From NCBI GenBank assembly GCA_017829075.1, contig JAGAJA010000048.1, forward strand, positions 1-64,000: DNA of 64,000 bases. Direction: 5' to 3'. This document shows positions 1 through 9,610 of the stretch, piece after piece (within the stretch, counting starts at the first letter, position 1; the number at the start of each line of letters is the position of its first letter). Source of the DNA: Oscillospiraceae bacterium. GTDB lineage: Bacteria > Bacillota_A > Clostridia > Oscillospirales > Ruminococcaceae. Under the pieces are notes generated by a model, which saw only the letters and a list, made by a program, of their open reading frames with translations, did no database searches and was not told the DNA's origin. The position numbers were made by a program, and so were the translations under genes.

Positions 1-144
1 AGTCGTCCAAAGACGACCGCCGCAAAGCGGCGAACATATATTTCAAGGTTCACTCAGCCGTCCAAATCTTTGATTTGGAAAACGGCGTGTGGTTCTTATA
101 ATATGGGGTATTTGTAACCATGGTGGAGCCAACTGCAAAGCAGT
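1..144. repeat. Cluster of short hairpins with AAA/TTT loops
   Basis: Four small perfect inverted repeats follow each other: GTCGTC/GACGAC (2-17), CGCCGC/GCGGCG around AAA (18-32), CCAAATC/GATTTGG around TTT (62-78, with an outer GCCGT/ACGGC at 57-61 and 82-86), and ACTGC/GCAGT around AAA (132-144). No convincing gene lies at 1-245. The block could be a structured RNA, a REP-like element or a decayed boundary. The window edge hides its left side. Confidence 0.45.
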
Positions 145-245
145 CGAACCCTCCAGCCTTAATAGTTTCAAACTCACACTTTTGTACCGGAGTATACCGT
201 TCAGCGGGTCATATCCGCAGGAGTTTTGGTTTTTTTAGACATCGA

Positions 246-1634
246 TTATGCTCGATTCAGCATAGACAGCAATTCGGTGCGATTTGCACAGCCGGTCTTT
301 TTTAATATATTCCGAACGTGGAACTTTACCGTGTTTTCAGATATAAAAAGTTTAGCAGAAATTTCGCCGTTAGAAGCGCCATCTATAATCAGGTTAAGAA
401 CCTGCGTCTCTCGCGAAGATAGTTCATATTTTTGGATAAATGTATTCAAGCGTTCTTCGCTGCTAGTTAATGGCTGGGAAGCGGGTATAAATAGCTTGTT
501 GTAGAGCAGGAAGAAAATAACAAATGTTACAACGAAGCAGACGCTGGATATTATTACAAGGAGAACAAGGTTGTCATTAAATATGATGCCTGTTAGACTT
601 CCTATGGCGTCACCTATTCTGCCAAACATCAATCCGAATCCCGCAACATATAAAATCTTCCCGTTCATTCGGGCAATATCTGAAAATAAAACCACGCGAA
701 ATACAGCAAGAAATCCAAAAAACAGATATCCGAGGATCCATACAACAATACTGATGCTGACTTCATTCGACAGAGCAATCATTGCAAATGGGAAAAACAA
801 TGCCGCAATGCAGCAGACTGCCCCGAACTTTCTGCTTCGGTCTCCGATAATTCCCGCTATTATCAGACCAATAGCATAGAACGCCCTGGAAAACTCAAGG
901 CTGATGCCCGCGGAAATATCCGCCATAGGGAAATAAAACCCAATCCCGCGGGTAAGGCTTACAAATAATACCGTCAGTCCCGCCAAGGCAATCGTACCGA
1001 CAGATATATCTTCCCCAGTGAATGTGAGCTTTTCTGAATGCAAAAAGTCTTTTTCTGTGATGACAATTCCAATCGTAATGGAAACAAATATACCATAAAC
1101 GATAAGAGCATATTCAGAGCGGAGAAAATTTGAATGATTCAGCAAAGAAAGCAGCCAGGAGAATATACTGGACGCGGCGTATGCTCCGCCAAATACAATT
1201 GAACGATATTTCAGCTCTACCTTTGCTGCGAGTAATGTCAGGTAAAATCCCGCGATTATTCCGTGAAAAAGATTCATCAGATAGCCAAATATTAAGCCGA
1301 ACAACAAATTTCCGGCTAAAGCAGACAGGATAATAAATACAAAATCCGCTGCTATGCAGGCAATAAAAACTGATTTCCTTGAAAAAAGCTTATTTTGTCG
1401 TTTTATGAAAAGGCTGAATACCAAAAGTCCAATCGCCTGAAATATATATCCTATTACCTCTGTGAGAAAATCCACAGAGGGCGATTCGGCAAAATCCAGT
1501 AAATGGTAAAGCCAGGTCAAATACCCAGTCGATGTCCAAAGGAAACATAATGCAATAATCAGACTACACCTAAGGTTAGTTTTAAGGGTAGCATATGATT
1601 TTGACGGGGTATTTAATTCATCGGTTTTATTCAT
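246..1634 (-). CDS. LuxR-type regulator with MFS-like 12-TM sensor domain
   Basis: A 462-residue protein. Residues about 20-390 are a run of hydrophobic segments resembling a major facilitator fold. Residues about 405-462 are a LuxR/GerE helix-turn-helix (LSSRETQVLNLI, then GEISAKLFISENTVKFHVRNI). This MFS-LuxR architecture is a one-component membrane regulator that probably senses a small ligand and binds DNA from the membrane; the ligand is unknown. The ATG at 1634 has a GGAG nine bases upstream. A TTGAAA-17-TATAAT promoter lies just upstream. The gene is divergent from the dockerin-protein gene, and the shared gap holds repeated CTACCCC motifs, so that gene is the obvious candidate target. 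This last link is inference. Confidence 0.85.
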   Translation of the reverse strand: MNKTDELNTPSKSYATLKTNLRCSLIIALCFLWTSTGYLTWLYHLLDFAESPSVDFLTEVIGYIFQAIGLLVFSLFIKRQNKLFSRKSVFIACIAADFVFIILSALAGNLLFGLIFGYLMNLFHGIIAGFYLTLLAAKVELKYRSIVFGGAYAASSIFSWLLSLLNHSNFLRSEYALIVYGIFVSITIGIVITEKDFLHSEKLTFTGEDISVGTIALAGLTVLFVSLTRGIGFYFPMADISAGISLEFSRAFYAIGLIIAGIIGDRSRKFGAVCCIAALFFPFAMIALSNEVSISIVVWILGYLFFGFLAVFRVVLFSDIARMNGKILYVAGFGLMFGRIGDAIGSLTGIIFNDNLVLLVIISSVCFVVTFVIFFLLYNKLFIPASQPLTSSEERLNTFIQKYELSSRETQVLNLIIDGASNGEISAKLFISENTVKFHVRNILKKTGCANRTELLSMLNRA

Positions 1635-1677
1635 CCGGTTGTGCTCCTATACTTTCTTCAAATTTTCCTTCAAACAT

Positions 1678-1706
1678 ATTATAAAGCAATTCTTGCGGAT
1701 TTTCAA
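1678..1706 (-). promoter_or_regulatory. Sigma-A type promoter of the LuxR-MFS gene
   Basis: On the minus strand TTGAAA (1706-1701), a 17-bp spacer and TATAAT (1683-1678) lie about 45 bp before the start codon at 1634. Confidence 0.7.
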
Positions 1707-1732
1707 GAGGTTTTAACCGGGTTTAGGGTCGC

Positions 1733-1793
1733 CTACCCCAAAACTACCCCTCTGTTTTGGGGCTTTTCTTAATGGTATTATACTTCGGGGTAG
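1733..1793. promoter_or_regulatory. Repeated CTACCCC/GGGGTAG motifs and 9-bp inverted repeat, candidate operator
   Basis: CTACCCC occurs at 1733-1739 and 1744-1750 and its complement GGGGTAG at 1787-1793. CCCCAAAAC (1736-1744) pairs perfectly with GTTTTGGGG (1754-1762). TATACT at 1779-1784 could be the -10 of the rightward gene, with a poor -35 at the repeat. That is the usual arrangement for an activator-dependent promoter. The likely binder is the adjacent LuxR-type protein (inference). Confidence 0.4.
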
Positions 1794-1981
1794 TAGAAAA
1801 CAATTTCCGGATATGTTAAAATCAAAATGGAAGTTTATGATAATGCGCATATGGTAAATATTGCATATTACAACAATATGGGTAGTTTTTGAACTATCTT
1901 GCTTCTTGATGAAAACTCTGCCCGAAAAATGTTGTTGTATTTCGGACTTGAAATATATTCCAATTGGCTGAAAGGAGATTT

Positions 1982-4900
1982 ATGATGAAAAAATCAATGT
2001 TACAACGAGTCGTATCTCTGTTGGTGACAGTCTGCCTGGCGATAGGGCTTTTGCCTACTGTTTCGTTTGCATCAAGCGATAGGACAGGCCCTAATCCAGA
2101 CGCGACCACACAAGCGGACACTGCGCACATCTATATGTGTGACTCGTCAACCAAACAAGTTGAGAAGATACTTTACATTCAGGTAGATGGTGTTTCTATC
2201 GATGCCGTTGAGGGCATGATATATGACAAGAACACCAACACGCTCAGTCTGTCGGATTTTGACGGAACAGGTAAATACTTGCAAATTAACGAAATGGGAA
2301 GCGATTTCCAGATTTACCTGGAGGGCGAGAGCACATTTGACGCTATCATTTCATGGGGCTATGGATATGAGGCTTCGCTGAACATTACAGGCTCCGGCAT
2401 TCTTAATGTAAATCCTACCGGAAATGTTTCCATTTACAGCCGCCAAGGCATTTTCATTGAAGCGGAGGGCGCTCCGGCTGTCCTCAAAGTTGCGTCTGAA
2501 TCAACCGTAAATGTATTCGGATCTAACGGCGAACCGGCTGTCACTATCAATGAAACATCAACAAGCTCTGACGCTATTATTGCACAGGGTAAGCTTTCAA
2601 GCGGTCAGCCGGTGCAGGTTCAGGAACATATTCAGCGGAAGCGTCAGAAGTACTGCAACGCCACTGATGATTTCAACTACCCCTTGTATACATATAACGG
2701 GGACTATTATGGATACCGTATTGTATCAATCATTGATGAGAATTTGAATGTGACGAATGGTTATACAATGTACAGCATCACAGGAAACGATACTGATGGC
2801 TATACCGCAACAATAATCGAAGCTGAAGCTGAACTTGCGGAAGTGCCCGAAAAGTATGAGATTGTGTATGTGTATTCGGATTACTACTACTATTGCTATA
2901 CCATTTCTTCTGACAGCACTTTTGAAAATGCACTTTCTGAGGTTCATTTTGTCCCTAACGGCACATCAGAACCCGAAAAGACAAAACCCACTATCACCAC
3001 AACTTCTCTTCCTGACGGTAAGATCAATACGGCTTACAGCGCAAAGCTTGAGGCTACTCCCGGTACAGCCGGAAAGGCTGTCACATGGTCGGTATCCGTT
3101 GGTGAGCTTCCTGCCGGACTTACCCTTGACAGCGCAACTGGTGTGATTTCAGGTACTCCCACAACGGTAGGCAGCCAGTCGTTTACTGTTTCGGCAGCCG
3201 AGGAAGACGGACTATCCTCAGCCGTTAGGCTTTCTATCAAGATAAACAATTCCGAGGTTTCCTTTGACAACGACTACGACATCTATCTGTCCACAAATGA
3301 AGAAGGTGCCGTTATTGCCGAAAGCAAATTCAGCTGCTTTGCTTATCTTTCGCGCGAGCTTGATGAAACAGAGGCAGCAGGCGTTACCGCTGAACTGTAC
3401 TACAATGGAAATGCTGTACCCACAACACTTCCCGTGCAGATAAACAAGGCAATGCTCTACACAAGCGCAGAATTCCCCGCGGATATGACATCTGTGGAGA
3501 AGATTGTCTACAAAATAGGCGCCCTCACAAAGGAAATAGTAATCAACAAGCCTGTTGCTCCTGTGCTGAATATTGTTCCCACAGGCGCTGCGGATTACGC
3601 AAGACTTGTAATTAAAGACTCCAACGATGATACAGTTTTTGAGATATGGGATAACTTTGCCCTAACTCTTGATTTCCTCGATGAGGGTACATATACCGTA
3701 GACATTATTAAGGAGATTGACGGAAGAGGTGTATACAGCCTTATCGGAGGGGAAAAATCTGTAACCCTTACCGATGGCGCTGTACAGACACTTAATGTTA
3801 CAATCACAGACAAGGATTCAAAATACGCCACAGCCAGCGTTACCGCAGAGGGCAGCAATCTTTCTTACTACGAATGTGACATCTTCTGGTATGTGGACGC
3901 GGCAGGCACACAGCTGTTAAGCCAGAATAGGTCTGTACGCCTTATCGAAGGTGAAACGCTTTATGTAAAGGCTGTTCCTAAGGGCTACTACGCAACGCTT
4001 TATGGGGAATCAGCGCTTATCCCTGTTACAGATACGGAGAGCGTTGATATTACTCTGCCACGCCTGCCTCGCATTACAGTAACAGGAACGGTACGCTATA
4101 CTAATCCTGACGGCAGCACTGAAATCTGCTCCTACGAATCGGTTTCAGGCTATATAAGCGGTGACGGCAGCTCTTCACGCTCTATTATGGAACGAACTGA
4201 CTCTAACGGCAGATTCTCGCTGAGCGATGTAACTGCGGGAACAGTTATAACCATAAGCAGATATAGCGCGCTTTCCGAGCAGTATTCCTATACTGTAACC
4301 GCTGATGATATTGCAAGAGGAAGCCTTAACCTTGATGTTACACTTGGATTGGCAAACGGCTTTATCTATCTGCCCGAGTGCTATAAGAGCGACTATGAGA
4401 AAGACACGTTCAGTAAATGGAATGATGTACGTCTGTATGCAGAAGACTGCACTATCACCAAAAACGGCGAAAAGCTGTTCTTCAGCACCTATTATAATGG
4501 TCTCCTGCTTGACGACCCCTCTCTTGTAAGCGCAGGCGATAAGCTGCTGCTTACCTTTGACGACGGAAATTCATACGGGTCAGCTACAATAACAATATAT
4601 AGTGATAACGGTCAGATTCTCGGCGTGGCAGAACCGCTTTATGCTACATACAGAGGTCGGGCAATTATTCAGGTATCCCGCAAGCTTGCCCTGAATTACA
4701 GCGTACTGCTCTACCACCCAAGCGGAAAGCTTATCGAAACAAGAAGAGGCGCTATCGGCAACTCTCTTACTGCCAACGAGTATTTTGACTATCTTGATGC
4801 GGGAAATTATACCGCTGTATTTATAGAAACCAGCTACTTCGACTCGCTTGAAGCAGGCTCTTACAGCACAATCGCTCAGGCAAACGCGCTTTCTTCCGAT

Positions 4901-7900
4901 TATACCGCAAAGGTTCCGTTTACGCTTACCGATAATGAATGGACAGAAAAGAGCATTGTTGTTCCGACAAATGCTTACGCCAAGGGCACCTTCAACGAAG
5001 CTGCAACAGGTGTAACCATGAAGCAGACATACCCGGAGACTGTCGATATTGATGTGGTATGCACACCTGCGGCAGATTTCAAGATGTACGATAACTCCAG
5101 TGTTACCCTGAAAATTATCACCAACCAGAACGGACAGACAGCAGGAAACTTCATCAGCACACGCTCCTTGGCTATCAACGGACATTCGCTTGACGCTAAC
5201 CGCTGGAATCAGGTAACCAACGGCGGTATTATCAAGGAGGACGGCAGTATTACTCTGACGCTCAGCGCAGAGCAGCTCAAAAAGTACGGCGGTTTCCCGC
5301 TTTCATTCTCCACTACTGTCGTTATGACAAATCCGCTTGAGTTCAACGCTGTCGCTACATTAACTTATCGTGACGAGAACAACCGCGAGAGGACAAATTT
5401 CGTCGGCATTTACGAGGAGCAGCGCGGTGAGCTTTCTCTTAATGTACCTGCTCTTACCGCTGACGGAAGCTTTACCGTTTACGGCGTCGGACCTGCTTCC
5501 ACAAAGGAAAAGCCCTACAATGTAACCGTATATGCAAACGGAGCGCCGATAGCAACTGTAAATACCGATACTAACCTCGGTTACTTCAAGGCTAAAATCT
5601 CCATTGATGAAAACGATCTTGACGAGTACGAAACGATCTCTTTCACCGCAAAGGGAGCATTCTCCGACGGAAGCGGCGCGGCTGAATCTTCTGTTGAAGA
5701 AACTCTCTATTCCTCCGGTATGGGCGCTCTGGTCAAGAACGAGCTGTACTGGGACTATCTTTTCGGCAGCATGAAGTCAATAGTTGTCTGGGACGACGGC
5801 GACCCGGTTAATGTTAATACCAGCTACTATATTCCCGCGCAGCGCATGGAAACCGGTTATCAGTGGAAGCTTACCTTTGATAACCCCGACAAGGTATATG
5901 ATGTAACGGTAAGCTACCTCAAAAACGGCGAGGTGGTTGATATACCGGCAACCCGTGTAAGCGGCACAGATTATTTCATGACCGAAAAGGTTTACCTCTA
6001 CGGAGCAACGCCCGACGGCGCATGGGTATCATATATGCACAAGGACGATGTGTATATGAAGCCGAGTGACGATACCGATATAAGCGACGAAGAATTTGCT
6101 GAAGTCTGTGATTATCTGAACGGCCTTTCGTCATTCAGCGAGTTCCAGGGAACTCCCGATGATTTCTCCTTTGTGCTTGAAGCCGGGGAGGAAAAGGTTG
6201 GAATTATCTGCTTCAACGAGGACGTTGCATGGGACAATGCAAAGATCGATGAATTTGAGAGCATGCCCGAGGACGAATTGCTCCCGTTTGTAATATGCTA
6301 TGAGCAGGGCTACCTGCCTCAGACAAACGGCGTTTTTGCTCTGCGCACAGTGATGAAGTGTATCAACAGCGATTACCCGAGCGAATATTTCTATGTTGAA
6401 GTGCTTTACACTCTTGCAACCAGAACAACCACCGTTTGGGATACACAGACCCAAACAGCTTACAAAACCGTTGTACAGATAGGTAACGATCCGACTCTCC
6501 AGCCTGAGGAATACGCAGAGCAAGAAGCCCAAGACGCTGAGTATAACCGTGTATCTGATGTTCTTACAGTATGGGATGGTTTTATCTTCCTTGTTAGCGA
6601 AGGCTTAAACGAGGCTAGCTCAAACACAGTCAGCGTCACACGACTTATGGGCGCACCGGGGAATGTTACGAGCGGTTTGAAATATTTGCCTAATGTGTTT
6701 CAATGGATGGTAGATAATAAATATGGCAAACCGATTACCACTGAAGAAATAGCGAAAATTTTCACGTTCTACAAAGATAATGAGGCATGCTTCAAATATG
6801 TGATAGCAAATTTAGAATCAGCAAATCGTCCTGATTACCAACCAGATGTTGACCCATTGTTAGATTATCTCAAAGAAATAAGAGATATCCCGGAAAATTT
6901 TGGCAAATTAACAACTTGGAGTATGGCTATGTTGGGATATAAATCTGTGACCAATATACCAGGAGGTGTTAGAAGTGTAGTCCTCAGTTGTTTTTCAGAT
7001 CCGTTATTGAAGTATGGCAAGAAGGATCTCCTTGCGCAGGCTGATAAGATTAATACACAGGCACAGGCGCTTGCCTATGATTTATACTATGCAGCACAAT
7101 ACCTTCAGGGACTTGGCCAATATAAAGAATATTGCTATAAGTTTTCGTGGAAGAATTTCCCGTATGAGTTCTTTAACCCTAATGTAAATATACACAAGCG
7201 CACAAAATACCGTGGCAAAACATATCAGCGTATGCCGTCAGGTCCTCGCGGAAAGCTGGATCCCTCGGGTGTTATCTACGAGGCGGTAGAAAGCAATGTC
7301 ATTGACGGCGCAGCCGCAACGCTGTACTATTTCGACGGCAGTAACGGAGTTGCTGCGGATTCCACTTACTTTGGAATTGAGCCAAACCCGCAGACCGTAG
7401 GAGAAAACGGATTCTATCAGTGGTTCGTTCCTGTCGGAAACTGGCGCGTTGTTGCTTCTAAGGACGGTTACACAACCGTTGACACAGGCTCAAGCGCGGA
7501 CTATGGACTGAATGCGGCACAGCAGGCAGACGGATACTACTATATGCCTGTTCTTCCTGTTCAGCTTGACGTCAACATAGGCCTTGTAAGCTACGAAGCT
7601 CCCAAAGTTGAATCCATTAACGCAACAACGGACGGAGTATTCATCACCTTCAGCAAGTATATGTCAGAGGGTGAACTTACTGCGGCAAATATCGGCTTGT
7701 ATGTAAACGACACTCTTGTAACTCTGAACAGCAGCAACGTCATTCTTGCAGACAGCGAAAAGGTGAATGCAGACAGCACAATCTCTTACACAAAGACAGT
7801 TAAGCTCGCTTATCCGGGACTTACAACAAGCGATAAGGTTCAGGTAGTCATCAATACCAATGTCAAGAGTTATGCCGGTGTTCACATGGCAGAACGGTAT

Positions 7901-9211
7901 GACAGCGGCGTTATGGATGTAACCGAGCCTGCGCAGGCAGCTGCTCCTATCGCCTCCGTACGCGGCGGAGAGGTAGAGAAGAATACTGCTGTAAAGCTGA
8001 CTTCCGATACCGCAGGCGCTGTTATCTACTATACAACCGACGGCACTGAGCCTACAACAAGCAGCGCTGTATACAGCGGAGCAATTCTTATCGGAGAAAG
8101 TGTTACAATAAAGGCAATAGCTGTAAAGCTCGGCATGAGAAACAGCGATGTGCTGACTGTAAATTACACTGTTATCGAAGAAGCCCCCGCAGAAGACAGC
8201 GACAGACCTGAAAAAGTCGTTGCAACAATGAACGGCAAGGTAATAACTGATAACAGCACCGTTTCTGCCGGATACCTGAAGTTTGAAACAGCAACCGAGG
8301 GTGCGAAGATATACTACACCACAAACGGAAACTGCCCCATTGCGGATATTGAAAACCGTATCGAATACACACGACCGATATATCTGGAAGCCGGAAAAAC
8401 CTACTATTTCAGAGTGCGCGCATACAACGGAACGTACTCTGAAGGCTTACCGCTTCACATTACGGTAAAAAGCGGAAGCTCCGGCGGTTCGGGCGGCGGA
8501 GGATACAGACCCACTACCCCGACAGAATCCAAGAATCCCTCTATCGGCGGCTCTGCAAAGAGCTGGAGTGATATTGCGGCAGAGCTTGCAAAGCTCACAA
8601 ACGGCTCTGAGGTAACAATCGAGCTGAACGGCAATACCACAGTTCCTGTGGAGGTAATCAAAGTTATCGACGAGCGTGACCTCAAGGTAACATTCGTAGT
8701 TGACAGCGTTAAGAGTTGGAAAACAGATGGTGCGGAAATCACCACTCCTGCGGCGGCAGACCTTTCAATTCTCACATCAAGCAAGCTGAAAACCGACGAT
8801 CTGCGTGGCATTTTGGGTATTCAGTTCACAATAAACACTACAAATAACCCGACAGACCTTGAAATCGCATTCAAGACTGAACACGCAGGCAAGTTTGCGA
8901 ACCTCTACAAGGACGTTGACGGCAAACTGGTATTCGTGACCTGCGCAAAGCTCGGCACAGACGGCAAGGTAATTCTTCCTGACGTTGTTGAAAAGGGCGA
9001 TTATGTAGTTATGCTCTGCGAATTCAGCGACAGACCCGGCGACATGAACAACGACGGCGTTCTGGATATCTTTGATGCAGCGGCGATACTCAAGGACATC
9101 GTAGGTCTGGAAAAGGGTGCAAACCCGCTCATGGCTGACTTTGACGGCGATGGAGAGATTACCGTCTTTGACGCATCGGCAATTCTGAAAAGACTGGTAG
9201 GTTTAGCGTAA
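1982..9211 (+). CDS. Giant secreted multidomain protein with C-terminal dockerin
   Basis: About 2,409 residues. The start is taken at ATG 1982 (or ATG 1985), placed 4 or 7 bases after AAAGGAG; an upstream TTG lies too far in. The N-terminus (MMKKSMLQRVVSLLVTVCL, then a small-residue stretch) is a signal peptide. A putative Ig (He_PIG-like) module lies at about 335-425, marked by LPAGLTLDSATGVISGTP. Two chitobiase/hexosaminidase C-terminal-like modules (IYYTTDGTEPT, IYYTTNGNCP) lie at about 1988-2065 and 2078-2161, followed by a Gly/Ser linker. Residues about 2350-2409 are a type I dockerin with two Ca-binding repeats (GDMNNDGVLDIFDAA and DFDGDGEITVFDASA). No catalytic glycosidase motif was recognised. 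The dockerin implies attachment to a cohesin scaffold on the cell surface. The segment at about 1530-1730 is more AT-rich and helical than its surroundings. Confidence 0.85.
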   Translation: MMKKSMLQRVVSLLVTVCLAIGLLPTVSFASSDRTGPNPDATTQADTAHIYMCDSSTKQVEKILYIQVDGVSIDAVEGMIYDKNTNTLSLSDFDGTGKYLQINEMGSDFQIYLEGESTFDAIISWGYGYEASLNITGSGILNVNPTGNVSIYSRQGIFIEAEGAPAVLKVASESTVNVFGSNGEPAVTINETSTSSDAIIAQGKLSSGQPVQVQEHIQRKRQKYCNATDDFNYPLYTYNGDYYGYRIVSIIDENLNVTNGYTMYSITGNDTDGYTATIIEAEAELAEVPEKYEIVYVYSDYYYYCYTISSDSTFENALSEVHFVPNGTSEPEKTKPTITTTSLPDGKINTAYSAKLEATPGTAGKAVTWSVSVGELPAGLTLDSATGVISGTPTTVGSQSFTVSAAEEDGLSSAVRLSIKINNSEVSFDNDYDIYLSTNEEGAVIAESKFSCFAYLSRELDETEAAGVTAELYYNGNAVPTTLPVQINKAMLYTSAEFPADMTSVEKIVYKIGALTKEIVINKPVAPVLNIVPTGAADYARLVIKDSNDDTVFEIWDNFALTLDFLDEGTYTVDIIKEIDGRGVYSLIGGEKSVTLTDGAVQTLNVTITDKDSKYATASVTAEGSNLSYYECDIFWYVDAAGTQLLSQNRSVRLIEGETLYVKAVPKGYYATLYGESALIPVTDTESVDITLPRLPRITVTGTVRYTNPDGSTEICSYESVSGYISGDGSSSRSIMERTDSNGRFSLSDVTAGTVITISRYSALSEQYSYTVTADDIARGSLNLDVTLGLANGFIYLPECYKSDYEKDTFSKWNDVRLYAEDCTITKNGEKLFFSTYYNGLLLDDPSLVSAGDKLLLTFDDGNSYGSATITIYSDNGQILGVAEPLYATYRGRAIIQVSRKLALNYSVLLYHPSGKLIETRRGAIGNSLTANEYFDYLDAGNYTAVFIETSYFDSLEAGSYSTIAQANALSSDYTAKVPFTLTDNEWTEKSIVVPTNAYAKGTFNEAATGVTMKQTYPETVDIDVVCTPAADFKMYDNSSVTLKIITNQNGQTAGNFISTRSLAINGHSLDANRWNQVTNGGIIKEDGSITLTLSAEQLKKYGGFPLSFSTTVVMTNPLEFNAVATLTYRDENNRERTNFVGIYEEQRGELSLNVPALTADGSFTVYGVGPASTKEKPYNVTVYANGAPIATVNTDTNLGYFKAKISIDENDLDEYETISFTAKGAFSDGSGAAESSVEETLYSSGMGALVKNELYWDYLFGSMKSIVVWDDGDPVNVNTSYYIPAQRMETGYQWKLTFDNPDKVYDVTVSYLKNGEVVDIPATRVSGTDYFMTEKVYLYGATPDGAWVSYMHKDDVYMKPSDDTDISDEEFAEVCDYLNGLSSFSEFQGTPDDFSFVLEAGEEKVGIICFNEDVAWDNAKIDEFESMPEDELLPFVICYEQGYLPQTNGVFALRTVMKCINSDYPSEYFYVEVLYTLATRTTTVWDTQTQTAYKTVVQIGNDPTLQPEEYAEQEAQDAEYNRVSDVLTVWDGFIFLVSEGLNEASSNTVSVTRLMGAPGNVTSGLKYLPNVFQWMVDNKYGKPITTEEIAKIFTFYKDNEACFKYVIANLESANRPDYQPDVDPLLDYLKEIRDIPENFGKLTTWSMAMLGYKSVTNIPGGVRSVVLSCFSDPLLKYGKKDLLAQADKINTQAQALAYDLYYAAQYLQGLGQYKEYCYKFSWKNFPYEFFNPNVNIHKRTKYRGKTYQRMPSGPRGKLDPSGVIYEAVESNVIDGAAATLYYFDGSNGVAADSTYFGIEPNPQTVGENGFYQWFVPVGNWRVVASKDGYTTVDTGSSADYGLNAAQQADGYYYMPVLPVQLDVNIGLVSYEAPKVESINATTDGVFITFSKYMSEGELTAANIGLYVNDTLVTLNSSNVILADSEKVNADSTISYTKTVKLAYPGLTTSDKVQVVINTNVKSYAGVHMAERYDSGVMDVTEPAQAAAPIASVRGGEVEKNTAVKLTSDTAGAVIYYTTDGTEPTTSSAVYSGAILIGESVTIKAIAVKLGMRNSDVLTVNYTVIEEAPAEDSDRPEKVVATMNGKVITDNSTVSAGYLKFETATEGAKIYYTTNGNCPIADIENRIEYTRPIYLEAGKTYYFRVRAYNGTYSEGLPLHITVKSGSSGGSGGGGYRPTTPTESKNPSIGGSAKSWSDIAAELAKLTNGSEVTIELNGNTTVPVEVIKVIDERDLKVTFVVDSVKSWKTDGAEITTPAAADLSILTSSKLKTDDLRGILGIQFTINTTNNPTDLEIAFKTEHAGKFANLYKDVDGKLVFVTCAKLGTDGKVILPDVVEKGDYVVMLCEFSDRPGDMNNDGVLDIFDAAAILKDIVGLEKGANPLMADFDGDGEITVFDASAILKRLVGLA

Positions 9212-9226
9212 ATTCAACTGAATAAC

Positions 9227-9258
9227 GAAATGGGCGTACGGAAATGTGCGCCCATTTC
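9227..9258 (+). terminator. Terminator hairpin after the dockerin gene
   Basis: GAAATGGGCG (9227-9236) pairs with CGCCCATTTC (9249-9258) and is followed by TT. It starts 16 bp after the stop codon. The T-run is short. Confidence 0.6.
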
Positions 9259-9370
9259 TTATGTCCCGAAACAAGCTTGACTTCCAGCCTAAAAGAAGAA
9301 AGGCAGTGTGAGTGATCACAAAGCCTTTCAAAAAGATTATTTCAAAACTTCTTTATTTGTCCCGCCCATT

Positions 9371-9568
9371 TAGTGTGCTTCCGAAAAAGCAGATTTCGCC
9401 CCGCCGAGCAAATCACCTGTTGCTAAGATGATGTTTCGGCGAGGCGAAATTGCCAAAGGCGGCACGCCCTAGTGTGCTTCCGAAAAAGCGGCTTTCGCCT
9501 CGCCGAGCAAATCACCTGTTGTTAAGATGATGTTTCGGCGAGACGGAATTGCCAAAGGCGGCACGCCT
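9371..9568. repeat. Two tandem 99-bp copies of a long-hairpin element
   Basis: TAGTGTGCTTCCGAAAAAGC starts at 9371 and again at 9470, and the following bases repeat with few changes to GGCACGCC at 9568. Each unit carries an inverted repeat (TTTCGCC-CGCCGA against TCGGCGAGGCGAAA) around a loop of about 28 bases containing CAAATCACCTGTTG. The copies lie between two convergent genes. The rest of the 9259-9610 gap holds a GAAAGGC/GCCTTTC pair near 9298-9331 and nothing coding. Confidence 0.75.
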
Positions 9569-9610
9569 TACGGAGAACAGTTTACTAATTAATTGTTCTG
9601 CTAGCCTTAG

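Noticed and set aside
120..504. Two small plus-strand frames at the left edge
   Set aside because: One lies over the hairpin cluster, the other is antisense to the LuxR helix-turn-helix; neither has a ribosome site.
9371..9568. Tandem repeats as a CRISPR array
   Set aside because: There are only two units, they are contiguous 99-bp copies without unique spacers, and no cas gene is present.
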